Source: Schistosoma haematobium
Taxonomy: Eukaryota; Platyhelminthes; Trematoda; Strigeidida; Schistosomatidae
Direction: 5' to 3'
Length of the DNA stretch: 64,000 nucleotides
Assembly: GCF_000699445.3 (NCBI RefSeq)
Contig: NC_067195.1
Coordinates: forward strand, 21,219,287 to 21,283,286
In this document: positions 25,971 to 37,611 of the stretch, piece by piece
Numbering within the stretch: the stretch's first letter is position 1
Layout of the letters: every line of letters begins with the position of its first letter
The notes under the pieces: model-generated
What the model saw: the letters and a program-made list of their open reading frames with translations, nothing else
Told to the model about the DNA's origin: nothing
The model's database searches: none
Program-made: the position numbers and the translations under genes

Positions 25971-26650
25971 TTTGAACGAAAAAAGTATTGTCCACAAGAT
26001 TTTTGACTAGTTTCCAAAGCCACGTTATGACTCATCTTTATGTTCTTAATAGTAATGACCTGTGAAAATGGTTCACTTAAATTACTTTACAAAAGCAGTT
26101 GAGCTTATATCGGATGACTATCGAAACTTTTGTCATTTCTTTAACTACTATTCAGTATATCAAGGGTTACCTGGTTGAGAAGCAATTAAGAATAGAGAGT
26201 AGCCTCACGATATATCTTAGTGTGTTGGAATGGTATCAGTTATATCCTAATGCTTATCTGCAAACATAGGGACATATTACTGATGAAACTTAGTTTAATT
26301 TCCCGCCAGGTTTAGTGATTCACTTTATTAAAAAAACTGCCTGTTGGTCATTCCTTGTTAACATATCATCCAGCCTTATTCTGCTTTCTGCTCACGTCTC
26401 TGTATGTGCCCTAATCAGTAATTAAGACAAATAATGACGTTTTGGTTCCTTTAGACTAATAACAAACTACGGAGAAATATTTTTTTAATCTAGTTTACAT
26501 ATTTCTGACTGATTTAAATATTCCTCTTGTAGATAGTGTGTTTACGGAAATGTAGGTGAATTAAAAGGCTACTGTCTCTGAAATACCCATTTTATGGGGC
26601 GATAGAGTGCTTGTTAAGAAAAATATTTGACAATAATGGATTTTATCAGA
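25971..26650. other. Intergenic, nothing recognised
   Basis: No gene or repeat recognised between the CR1-like relic and the SINE. Confidence 0.4.
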
Positions 26651-27075
26651 ATGGGTTTTTTCAACCTGTGAAATTTCTAAAAATCTCCACAAAAAAAAAC
26701 ATTCTGATAATAATCAACTGCTCACTAGTGACTGACTTCAGGAGATACTTCAGGAGTTCTAGTGGGAAGCCGTTACCAGTGGAGTCCAACCAGGTCTGTT
26801 GTGAGATATCAGCTCACTGAAGACAATGGTGTACGGTGGCGCAACTTCGTGGATTGGTTGAAGTTAGACATTAACACCGTTGGATGCCGGCTCAGTGGTC
26901 TAATGGTTAGGTGCTCGCGCGCGAGAGCGGTAGGTCCTGGGTTCGAACCCCGCGGCGTGTGGGGTCGTGGGCGCGCCCTGCTGGGTCCCATACTAGGACG
27001 AAACGGCCGTCCAGTGCTCCCAGATTTTCCATATTGGTCTAGCTTCAATTGACTCATGATTTCAACCTGTGAAAT
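26650..27075 (+). mobile_element. SM-alpha-like SINE with tRNA-like promoter and hammerhead relic
   Basis: The body begins with a tail-like piece (TCAACCTGTGAAA) and a 5' block at about 26750-26885. A tRNA-like head follows, with GCTCAGTGGTCTAATGG at about 26889-26905 and a perfect B box GGGTTCGAACCCC at 26939-26951. A hammerhead block lies at about 26975-27016, with helix II GUCC/GGAC, GAAAC, and GUC before CAGUGC. The core reads CUGCUGG, with positions 6 and 9 (both normally A) mutated, and helix I has one mismatch. It is therefore probably not self-cleaving. The tail ends with TCAACCTGTGAAA at about 27061-27073. Confidence 0.85.
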
Positions 27076-29289
27076 AATTGATTTGTTTGTACTTCTAGAT
27101 CAATTACATTTAGGTTAGATTTCTAATCTTACGTAACTATAAAACTGACCTCACGGGCAGAATTTACACAATAATCCTCAACCCAGTATAAAGTCTATCA
27201 CAAAATGCATGTAAAACCATGAGTTTTAAATGGTTAAACTTGCTGTTCAAAGCAAGACTCTGAAACATGTTGACTAGTTTGTTTCTAGCCATAGGAAAAT
27301 CTAAACATTTAGGTTGTACTTAAACTCAATGGTGATAACGTAGCGAAAATGTGGATGAGACGCTAATGAAGAGCGTCATTCAACTAAGGATAATATCGAG
27401 CAAGATTTTATTATTCGTGCAATCGCATTTACTATTCTTAGTGAAAATGAGTGAGCTGCATCATAGTCATCCACTTCAAAGTTACTAAGTATTATGATCT
27501 TTGAAACCACAAACTGACATGAGTGTCTTCTGTTTCATGATGTGGACACACCTCATACATACAAAGATTGATTACGCGGCAGAAACAAGAACTTCGTTCT
27601 TCTTTAGTCATAGTTTTCAGAATACTCTAATAGGCTGAATAGCTGCGGTCATATTTCCAGCCTTTACATGTTGACCATACCGTACGGTGATCGTGTGCAA
27701 CTCCATCACTTGAAATTTTCGACATTTCCTCATCTGAAAACCAGGCAGAACAGTACTACTTGGTTAAAATATCTAGGTGAGTAATTTCACCAAAGTTCAC
27801 TCCTTAACATGTTGTTTAGACTTAAAAGTGTTTTTGAAGATCACTTGTGTAAATGATAATATTGTAGACCGTCCCATTGTCACCGAAATCTCTGCTCTTG
27901 AAGGCTCTTCTGGAGTACGTTGCTACACGCTTATAATTAGATGAAACTAATCCTTACAACGCCGTTAATTCTAATAATCATTGAGGTTTTGCTATTGATC
28001 TGAAATACCGCTCACGAAACCTTTTGATTCAAGGAAAATTGTATGAATTTGGGTGTACTGTTGTTTCTGGAAAAGATTTCATTCAAAGATAAAATTAAAC
28101 TTGTACACAATTTTTCGTGGTGTCTTACAACATATTGTCGAAAATTCTGTCTAAGGAATATACAACTATTTCTGATTTAAAATTTCATTGAGATGCTTAA
28201 AGCAATTAATCTTAATAAGATGCTGAGTTCGGAAATGATTGAAATGTTGAAATATATAAGGGCAGTACGAGAAGAGAGTCAAAATACAGAGTGATACACT
28301 AAAACGACTATGGTGTTTGATTGGACTAATGATTCCTTTGTACTTGTTGAATGTTTGATCTCGGATTCCAAATACAGTACATTCGTTTGTGCTTTTCTAG
28401 TACTTCTTGATCCAATTGCGTTATTTCTGGGATTCTTAGTTCGTGCTATAACTCAAATACTCCTAATAATCATAACGACATATAGTGATCATGGACTAAA
28501 AAAGCGTTTCTGTTCTCCTAATAATACATTTAAAAGACTGTTGTTCATATCATTGTAATAAATGGCAGCAAACTAAATCATTTTAAACACGTTTATCTAT
28601 TACCTAAGTTGCATAATCTAATTGTCGGTTCGTTCTAGTACGCTAAACTTTCAGACAATCAATTATTTGTGACCTGAACTAACTCTTGAGCCAACGCAAC
28701 ATAAAACACTCTATAATTATTTAGCCGATTAATTTTAAATTGTCTCTAATGTTTAGGGTAGTATTGGCTTTGACAAATACTGGTCGTTTATTTCAACTCA
28801 CTCACATATGCATATGATTATTTACTGACAATTACTGATTATTCAGGCGTGGATTCGAAGTGTTACTTCAGTCTACACAAATAGCTAGATCATTTGAAAA
28901 TATATTGTACTTTACGAAGTATTTTTTTTACAGAGTTAGATATGTTATTCTTAAATGATCTCAAGCATCCCGTATTACTTCATTGTAATTGGGTGGACAA
29001 CATTTTCCATAGTAGTTCATAAATATACACAGAATAAAACCAGTGACTTCCCTGAAAAGGTTAGTGTTTGAGTGTTCATTTCTTTACGAAGTTTCTTCTA
29101 ATAAATGAATTAGTCTTTACAAAATACTGAGTTATCTATTTTCACAGCATTTAACAGGATTAATTTCACTTAATGTCATGTCACGAAAACAAGTATTGTT
29201 CTTAACTTTGATTTTATAGTTAACATCACGGAGTGATCTTATTCAAATATTCATTAAAAAACAGGAAGCTCTGGAAATCTTTTTCTTCC
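27076..29289. other. Intergenic, nothing recognised
   Basis: About 2.2 kb of AT-rich DNA. The 82-residue frame at 28310-28558 is hydrophobic but has no recognisable family or splice context. Confidence 0.4.
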
Positions 29290-29780
29290 CATTACAGGAT
29301 CATTCAGAAGTGTGTGTCCATTTTCCAACCAGAGACCTGATCCAGAAATTTAGTACTCTCGGTGGTTGCTTAACCAATAGGCCGCTGAGTTGGTTCACAT
29401 GCTTAGCTCCAGTCAGTCCGCGATATTGCGCAACTGTCACCAAACATCATCGGTGGGTGACTGATTCACACCCAGCATGGTTTAGCTCCGCTCGTCACGG
29501 ATTCCTACCAGAAGTTCTAGAATAACCTCTCGAAACTACTCATTAGCGAGCATATGATTATTATTACCGTAAAACGTTGATAGAGATTGTTGGATTTTAC
29601 AGCTAACATCACAGACCGTTCTTAATAGACTTGCGGATAGGCACTGTTAAAGAGTTCCATACTACAAAGAAGTAACTGTCTAGTGCTTCCTGATTTTCCA
29701 TGGTTGTTTATCTACGATTAGTCTGTGATTTTAGCTATAAAATTCAACAATCTTCATAAACCCACCACAATAATCCTAAT
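29290..29780. repeat. Composite of inverted SM-alpha-like SINE pieces
   Basis: Positions 29295-29525 match the SINE 5' body on the minus strand, with the arrangement GGCCTATTGGTTAAGCAACC, comparable to the tRNA-like head of the 26.9-kb copy. Positions 29630-29770 carry the hammerhead and tail region on the plus strand, with AGTTCCATACTAC and then TAGTGCTTCCTGATTTTCC. The hammerhead core is destroyed (UUAAAGA). Between them is a short inverted copy of the tail. This looks like two or more decayed insertions. Confidence 0.6.
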
Positions 29781-29961
29781 TTCAATGTTAATCCAATAGA
29801 TTATCATCAGTTAGTCCATATCTTTTGCTTCAATTGGTCGAATTTACCTACTTAAAATGGAATAAGTCTTAAAAGTTTACAATCACTTTATCATTTCTTA
29901 AACGCCTACTTATTAATCTGATAAATGTTGCGAATAATGAGCGTAAATTCTATTCAACTTA

Positions 29962-29983
29962 ATATATATATATATATATATAT
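29962..29983. repeat. (AT)n microsatellite
   Basis: An uninterrupted run of AT dinucleotides, about 22 bases. Confidence 0.95.
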
Positions 29984-30386
29984 TCTTCTTAAATAAATGT
30001 TTATTTGACCTCCCTATACTTAAAATCAAGTAATCATATTTAAGTTGAGGTCATAATACACTTCAATATGATTTTACATAACTGAAAACAAAAATGGATG
30101 AATCGATTTGCATAATTAAATTGCAGATTTTACTTTCATGTCAAGTTTTCCACAAAAATCCATGATGTTTTGAATTATTTTCAAGAAATTATAAAACAAT
30201 TTCATGCCAAAAAAAGAAATTTCTTCCAAAAGATTGAACATTCAATTTATATTAAATATCACCTTTTAAATTGTGATATTGAAGGTGAATATTTAATGCA
30301 TTTATTCAGAACTTTAAAACCTGTTTCTAACATGGTAACAATTAATTTGGTGTTGTAATGATAATATAATGTATTAATGGACTGAG

Positions 30387-30393
30387 TATAAAT
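30387..30393 (+). promoter_or_regulatory. TATA-like box upstream of GPCR
   Basis: TATAAAT about 60 bases before the ATG at 30450. If used, it would give a short 5' UTR. The call is weak because of the high AT content. Confidence 0.3.
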
Positions 30394-30449
30394 TGCTCAA
30401 TTGACAAGAAATTACTTTATGTTAATTAATATTTATTGATATACTAAGT

Positions 30450-31550
30450 ATGAATTCAAGTGAATTAATTTTTATTGAAAGACCTCAAAGAATATTTCAA
30501 GATTGTATGTTACTTGTACAAAATTATACTTATATTCAAGAGCTGAAATGTTTATCATCTAAAACAATCGGTACAATAGTTGGTTATCTTATACCAATTT
30601 TTAGTATACCTTGTATCATGATTAATTTATTCATTGCTATTAATGTGATGATGAAAGGTAAAAAAGCATCACGTCAACTTATTTATATTGCTGGTATATG
30701 TTTATCAAGTGCAATAGCAAATATTATGTTTATATGGTTATGGCAGTATCCTTCTTATGGTTTACCGTATACAACAAATGGAACCAAATTTTTTTCATTC
30801 CTAAATATCTCTATTACTTCATGCCGTTTTCATCGTTTTATGTATTCATTCTCAGCAACATTGATGTGTAATATGCGTGTATGCGCTTCATTCGACAGAT
30901 GTTTAGCTATATGGAAACCAATAAAGTTGAGAAAATTTCGTCATCATTATGCTTGGTACGTTTATGGAGTTGTCATTTTTATTAGTGCAGTACTAATGAT
31001 ACCATTTGCTACTGAAGTTAATTGGATACCGACAAAATACGGCTTGCAATGTTGGGTTCTGAGTACCAATGTATACATACAAATACATCATGCATTTCTT
31101 TCAAATTTAGGTCCTGTACAAACTATGATATTGATAGTAATTGATATAACATTTGCCTTCAAATTCCGTCAACAACTGAAAAAGCATAGAACAGATGGAA
31201 TAGATGTTACAAGTAGTAAACAAATGCATCGTTATTTACTGTTGTTTATATCAGCTGTATCGTATAATATACTAGCTGCAACACAATGTATATTTTTACT
31301 ACTTGCACGTTTAGGTACTGTTAGTTTCATTAAATTTGAATCAGGTCTTGCTTATAACATATCAGATATTTTATGGTATTTAAACTCATTAAGAGAAGTA
31401 CTTGATTTCGTCATTTATCATAGATGTTTTCATGTATTCAGTGGTATTACATCAAGAATATCTAAAATGTTTCCTTACAAATCAAAAGAAACTATTTCAA
31501 TTAGTCGTGATATTAGTAAAATAAGTATTGCATCCGCCTACAATTATTAA
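30450..31550 (+). CDS. Rhodopsin-like orphan GPCR (flatworm-type)
   Basis: Intronless 366-residue seven-helix receptor, presumed plasma-membrane; the ligand is unknown. Hydrophobic segments lie at about 38-68, 76-100, 123-147, 168-190, 212-236, 262-286 and 303-325. C125 and C201 (in QCWVL) fit the conserved disulfide. The DRY equivalent is FDRC at D149-R150-C151, the same numbers as in the receptor at 20437-21513. Helix 2 (SSAIANIMF) lacks the conserved Asp. CWxP is missing from helix 6 and NPxxY is replaced by LDFVIYHRCF. Sequons at N2 and N25 suit an extracellular N terminus. A Ser/Thr-rich C-terminal tail (residues about 332-362) could be phosphorylated. The gene is an obvious tandem duplicate of its neighbour 9 kb upstream. 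AATAAA at 31590-31595 follows the stop by 40 bases. Confidence 0.9.
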   Translation: MNSSELIFIERPQRIFQDCMLLVQNYTYIQELKCLSSKTIGTIVGYLIPIFSIPCIMINLFIAINVMMKGKKASRQLIYIAGICLSSAIANIMFIWLWQYPSYGLPYTTNGTKFFSFLNISITSCRFHRFMYSFSATLMCNMRVCASFDRCLAIWKPIKLRKFRHHYAWYVYGVVIFISAVLMIPFATEVNWIPTKYGLQCWVLSTNVYIQIHHAFLSNLGPVQTMILIVIDITFAFKFRQQLKKHRTDGIDVTSSKQMHRYLLLFISAVSYNILAATQCIFLLLARLGTVSFIKFESGLAYNISDILWYLNSLREVLDFVIYHRCFHVFSGITSRISKMFPYKSKETISISRDISKISIASAYNY

Positions 31551-31589
31551 CTTGCACATTACTGATAACATATCTTTGTAACTGGAGAC

Positions 31590-31595
31590 AATAAA
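31590..31595 (+). promoter_or_regulatory. Polyadenylation signal candidate
   Basis: AATAAA 40 bases downstream of the stop codon of the GPCR at 30450-31550, a good position for 3' end formation. Confidence 0.45.
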
Positions 31596-34500
31596 AATAA
31601 TGTAGAAATATATTTTAAACTTTTATATGTCCTAGTTATTGTATTAAATTCCTATCTTGTAGACCTATTGAAATGAAAACCTTCAGATTTACTATAATCA
31701 AATTTAGAAATTTTAAAATGTCCCTTATTAAATCATTAAAAAGAAAGGATTTGAAGTAAATTCAACGTTTCGCCTGACAATCTGGTCCAAGCTTTTCCCT
31801 GATTAAATGTTTTAATTTTATGAGTATACCTGATTTTTAAATGAAATTAAATTTAAAGATAACTATTCATGATTTTTAAGCTAACTGAAAAATGCTTTAC
31901 TTAGATGTTTGATAAATATCTGGTTAATTTGAATATCACGCTAACTATAGTTTGATGTAAACTTGAAAACTGTCAAAAATCTGTGTGAATCTTTCATTAA
32001 TAAACAATAAATACTTTGCTGATAATAAACAGAGAAACCGTGGAATTTCCCACTTAGTAATATATCATTCATAATAGCATACGCGAACATAAACTTCTTT
32101 CATAGCTTAGTGAATTTCATAGGTCTAGCCTTTGTATTCCATATGTGCTATCAAGATAAGATTTCGTCCCAGATTCAGTTTATTAGAAAACCTGAAACAA
32201 ACAACGAAGGAAATCCACTGTACCATCGATGAAGAAATAAAGGCGATTCGACGATGAGACATTTTCCGACGATTTCATCTTAAGATGTTCAATCGTATTT
32301 CTAATTAATATGTTTACTTAAAATGATAATCCATAATAAGATGGAAATGTGTCGTCATTAGGAACAATTACAGCAACAATAATGTAAAGCTTTAAATACC
32401 GAACATAATGGTTTGAAATCAAATAAAGTGATGATTGATTTGACTACTTTAAGTGATTTTATGTCATTAGCTTATAAAAAAACCAAATATTGAAAGGAAG
32501 TTATATAGTGATTCAGGGGCTAGTGAAAAGTGTTAAGGTGAAAGTAGTTTATAGGTGAGTAATAGTTTTCTGTTTGATAAAAATTAAGAACAGAATGATT
32601 AAATGTTTTAATAATAGCTAATAAATAATCGTAAAATATGATTGAAAAGGACTCAAAAAACGTAAGAGTTTATTGAGAATGGACGATAGAAAGGAATGCT
32701 AAGACCACTGTAGAATGAGGGACTGAATAAGTTGTATACGTAAACAAAGATTAGCCTTGAGTCGATGGATGGCTAATGCCCCTGCTGTACACGAGTTTTT
32801 ATTCGCATTCTTCGAGAACCTATTCTTCTAACTATAATTAACTTAGAAGAAAGGTTCCGGGAAAGCAGTAAAACCATAACTAACCAGATATTCCAGGATT
32901 AACCTCCGACTGACAATCTTAGCTTTTTAAATAACCAGCCATGGTAAGATTAGAAAATCTTAGTAAAAAAACTCATTTATAACTCTTAGAATTTATTTAA
33001 AGGGAATCCTTTACCAATACCGATTATTTTGTTGATTAAAGTCCCGGGATTTGTTTTTAACTTGGTTGTTTAACTCTGTCTACAGATTTCTTTATAACAC
33101 TTTTCTTGGCAATTTACTTAGTTAATGGGGGTTAGTCACCAGATTTTAAAAATCCCTAATAAAAGTATCTTTTCCTACATTCTTCGGTCCTTCTTCCTTT
33201 TATTCCAACCTTTATTATTTTTATTACTTCTGTTTTTTTCTCCCACTCTCCTTTCTTTGTTTTTTCACTCTTTTTCTCACCTATTTATTCTAACTCTCCT
33301 CACTCTTTTCCGGAATTTTCACTTCTTATTTTAATTTTCCTTTTTATTATCTTTATCCCAATTCTTCTCGCTTCATCTTTTCTTCTTTCTAGAATTCTTC
33401 TCTTCAAACTTATTCCAGTCTTTTGCCTATGTTTCTTCCACATTGTTTTCTGTTCGTTCTCAAAAAGCATTTATGTCTTTAGCCTACAGTGAATACGAGA
33501 AAGTTAGATTTGGTAAAATGATCAGTTTTCGATTTAGCTTCATTAAATAAATGACCTTTTAAAAAAATTACTTTTAATCTATTATGAAGGTAAATACGTT
33601 CTTCACTTATTTCTGATAAATACGAAATCAGTTATTTTCAAGGTTATTAAGAAAAAATAAAGTTCATTTATTCCGGCCTAAAAATAAAAAAAATTTAAAG
33701 TTCATAGAAGTGTTTGATTAATTTTGAAATAGCAATTTTGATTGTACGGTCTGTCAATTTAATCTCAAACAAAGGACTAGATGAAAATAATGCAATTATC
33801 CGTCAGCTTCTATGGTAACTAAATAATCTAATAATATATCAAATACTGAATGTTTTACATAAAATAAAATAATTCAATACAGAGGTTGCATAAATAACTA
33901 TATCACCAAAAATTATCTCGGATAACACTCAATCTAAAAGAGTTCTAATTGATGAGATGGTGATTTTTCGCTTTTTTGTTTATAATAATGACTTGATGAT
34001 TGGATTTATCAACGTTGTTTACATTTGTATGTTTGTTTTATTAAAAAGAGGAAGTTAGATCTTAAAACATTGATTTTTGAACATGATACAGAAATACTTA
34101 CTTCACGTCGGACGGTTACTGAAAGAGAAAGCCATGTACAACAAGAAAGCTCTTCGAGGTCATGAGAAGTGTAGCTTTTACCAATTGAAAATTATATATT
34201 ATTTCCTATTTACTTACATCAAATATGCTACAATGTACGAATCACCTAGTCGGAAGGAAAACGGAATACGAATTTTTCTACCAATGTTTTACGTAAAAAA
34301 ATACATTCAACATGGTTCTACATAATTTATTTTGTAAAGAAGATCTTTTATCCTACATTAAATAATTAATCCCTTAACATTAGCTAGACAGGAGATATTC
34401 CCCATAAAAGTTTCACTTCTCATTGAAAATTATCAAGATTCTGCCATATACACAGGCGTAATCCTCCGAAATTGCTAATCAGTTATTATGTAGACGAAAA

Positions 34501-36269
34501 TCAGGTAAAAATGATACTCGTGTTCTGAGTTATAACTGCCGCTATGTAACGTTACATTCAATGACATTAACAAACAAGCTACGAACACTAATTTTTATTA
34601 CTATTTTCTGATAATCAGTTAATACAATTTAGTTAGGTCACGAGAGATGTATGCCCAAAAATAGAAAAACTCTATAATTAATTTGGCAAAATGGAGACAA
34701 TTCTTTTAGAAAAGGAATTACTATCGAATGATTATGTTGAAGATCACGAAAAAATTGAAATTAATTTATTTTGAAAAGAATGATGTATTCTTTTAACTAG
34801 TGTTCAAAAGTAATCAAATCTTAAAAAAGCTTAGTTAAACATTGAAATCGTCAACAAGTAATCAGTTTCAAGTACCGAAACAACTTTTAATTTGTTCAAC
34901 AGGAATATGCAATCATACATGAGAATAATAAGATGTCGGTGTTTATAAAAGTTATCCTTTAACTTTCAGTTATTTTAACAAATATTGTGAATAGTTCCTA
35001 TATGTTTTTAACTGTTATTACAATTTATTGAAATCAACTTGAATGTTTTATATATTCTTATATTCATGAAAATCTTAATCATATTATACAATAACATTAT
35101 CGCTAATATTTTAAAACTATTATTTCAATCATTAATAAGATCTCTCTCTATATATTCTCTGTATTTAGTATAAACTGAACATTTCAACTCATAAACTATT
35201 TACTATTCTCTTAACGATTTAATTATTAAGCATAACTACTATTATGAATTAATTAAACATGTTAGATTATATATTTGACATAGACAAAACCAATCAAATG
35301 AATTCATTATGTATTCTGTAAATATTATCATTGTTGGCTTATTTGAAAGTGTAGAAAAAGTAGTGTTTATGTTAAATTGTAAAATAGAAAAAATAAACTG
35401 GTCTGTTGAAAATTAAATTAATTTACACCGATTTTTAGATTGTTCTGTAGTACTATAAACAATCACAAATATTTTATAAAAACAGTTATATATACTTCAC
35501 CTATTATGCTTATTAAGGAGAATTAATGCTGTAAATAAATTATAAATTAGGTGGATTACTTCTAAATCATAATGAGTAAATCAATCTAATTTCGACTTTT
35601 CATTCCGTCATATCAATGTTTCACTTACAAATATCATTGCCTCTATATTTGAAATAATTAGCCCATATATGACTTTGAAGTCATCGGATCTTAATATTAT
35701 TTTCACTACTATGCATTTCATAATAATGATAAATACTTGTAATAAATAGTCGTTCTACAGTATACAGGTCAATTTCTGTGAATATACGTAGATAAGCTCC
35801 AAGCGTATTAAGTTTTTAAATTAAATGAGATTTAGTTCGCTTTATTACGGTAAAGAAAGCAATGGAAAATAAAATGAAGTTCGTATACTAATACAACGAA
35901 GTAGTATATAATTCTCAAGCCCTTTTTCACGTCATAGTTTTAAAATACTTTTACCAGAGATCAACGTATTGGTTGTGATTAACGTTATCTTGAACATCAC
36001 AAAACCTTTACATCCAGAGAAAGATAGACAGTTCTGTTAGGCAACGTATGATTAGCATCAATCAGATAAATACTAATCAAAATAAATGTAAGGCTGAAGT
36101 GCCTTCATAAATACAACCGCTTAGCGTTCCAAACAAATAGATCAAAAAAACTTAAATTTATTGTGAATTGAAACTTATGGCTACATAAAACTATATCTAG
36201 CAACGACCTATAGATAAAAAAGTAGGTGTAATTTTATAATGTCACAATGATTATAAAATTTTACTTATT
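31596..36269. other. Intergenic, nothing recognised apart from a pyrimidine tract
   Basis: About 4.7 kb of AT-rich DNA. The frames at 33125-33334 and 34077-34325 are composition effects. I see no further receptor copy or other gene. Confidence 0.45.
33180..33445 (+). repeat. Pyrimidine-rich tract
   Basis: About 265 bases strongly biased to T and C on the plus strand, with few purines. Low complexity. It accounts for the hydrophobic Phe/Leu-rich open frame at 33125-33334. Confidence 0.8.
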
Positions 36270-36826
36270 TATTTGAACACATGAATATTGGTACAAGAGA
36301 GAGCCAATATATATGCGCCACACAAAACAATGAAAATTCGAAGAGAAATAGAACAAAAACGAGAACAATAACGAAGAGATTGGTGTAAGGTAATGTGCTA
36401 GTAATCAGGGAACGCAAAGGTACAATCGGAAGAAATCTTTCAGGTAAGAGAGACAGAACCACTTTTTATGAAGAAAGTAAAAGGTTACAGCAGGATCGCC
36501 ACTGGCTTCTATTCTGAGCCATATCTGATAACGTCTCTAGCCACTGTGTTGCACCATCTCTCAGACCCCAACCAGGGAGTCGTGAAGGACCAACACAAGC
36601 CAGCCCTTTGCAGCTTTCTTTCATACCACGACACCATGTCATGCACTGACCACCTCTCCGCTTCTTCCAACCAGTCCCGGAGTCGGCAAATAATGCACGA
36701 CGTGTAATTCTCTGAGACGACATTCGGAGAACATGTCCAGAGGCTGTATACGCACGGCCGTGTGAGAGTATTTCGAGAGGGAGAGCGGACTCTCCCCACT
36801 CTCGGCCGTACCAGGGCATTCGGGGT
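36270..36826 (-). mobile_element. Internally deleted APE-RT element (3' end joined to 5' leader)
   Basis: On the minus strand, a 5' leader block (36733-36826, matching 40671-40757) is joined directly to the last ~90 codons of the element's protein and its 3' UTR. Protein motifs are RRALFADSGTGWKKRRGGQC, KESCKGLACVGPS, WLETLSDMAQNRSQWR and a stop at about 36466. The endonuclease and RT are entirely missing. Terminal sequence to about 36280 resembles the end near 41010 (ATATATATGCGC block). The family is the same as the long copy at 37612-40757. Confidence 0.7.
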
Positions 36827-36830
36827 AAAA

Positions 36831-36868
36831 GAAGTGAAGTAAAAGTAAAGTAAAGTAAAAGAAGTGGA
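36831..36868. repeat. (AAGTA)n-like simple repeat
   Basis: Repeated AAGTA/AAGTAAAA units at the junction between the deleted minus-strand element and the plus-strand RTE fragment. Confidence 0.75.
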
Positions 36869-37312
36869 AGTCTTAATGTATTCGGGCAGCATCGTCGATG
36901 AACTAGGAGGATCTGATGCAGATGCAAACGTACGAGTCTGTACTGCAAAGGCAACACTCCTACAACTGAAGAATATCTGGAACTCAAAACAACCGACACC
37001 CACTACCAAAGTAAGAATCTTCAACACTAACGTTAAAACAATTCTATTGTATGGAGCTGAAACTTGGACAATTGTCACCACCATCACCAAAAGAGCAAAG
37101 GTATTCACAAACAACCGGCTGCGTGAGATACCCCAAATCCATAGGCCAGAGACCATCAGCAATAGCCCATTCTACTAGTGAACGAACCTGCTCCATGTTA
37201 GAGAGGAAATTAGAAGACGCTAGTAATGGATAGGACACTGCAGAAATAATCAAACTGCATCAAAAAGCAAGTCCCAACATGGAATCCTTAAAGAAAAAGG
37301 GAAACGGTATAA
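36869..37312 (+). pseudogene. RTE-clade (SR2-like) fragment, recent duplicate
   Basis: The plus-strand frame (36864-37178) encodes part of the RTE C-terminal region: SIVDELGGSDADANVRV, LQLKNIWNSKQP, TKVRIFNTNVKTILLYGAET and IHRPETISNSPF, then a stop. It is nearly identical to 55239-55658, sharing the same stop, so both derive from one already-dead copy. The open frames on the minus strand here (37044-37253 and others) are shadows. Confidence 0.8.
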
Positions 37313-37611
37313 CAACAATTCCATTGTAAATCCAACTCGGTAACTGAATTTCCTGTCAACAATAACTTAGTATATAGACTAATTCATCGTTTTAGAGCCA
37401 TTCACCTTAATCCTAAGCTAGACAGTTACTGAGTGGGCTTTTTAATTTGCAAAGTCTTAAATAGTTAAGGTGTGTACTGAAAATTCATTTCTCACTACCA
37501 TTCAGCTTTGCTGGTGTTTTATTGCTCACTCGAATTAAGCATCAGCTCAATTTGATTGTTTAAACTCAAACGTTCTCATCTTTACTAAGAAACCCTATTA
37601 GTCTCAGACAC
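37313..37611. other. Spacer between retroelement pieces
   Basis: No recognised feature. Confidence 0.4.

Noticed and set aside
26887..26960. Apparent tRNA gene with a perfect B box
   Set aside because: It is followed by the hammerhead and tail found in the other SINE copies, and I could not fold a convincing acceptor stem, so it is a tRNA-derived SINE head.
33125..33334. Hydrophobic 69-residue frame
   Set aside because: It is explained by the pyrimidine-rich tract; Phe, Leu and Ser dominate because of base composition.
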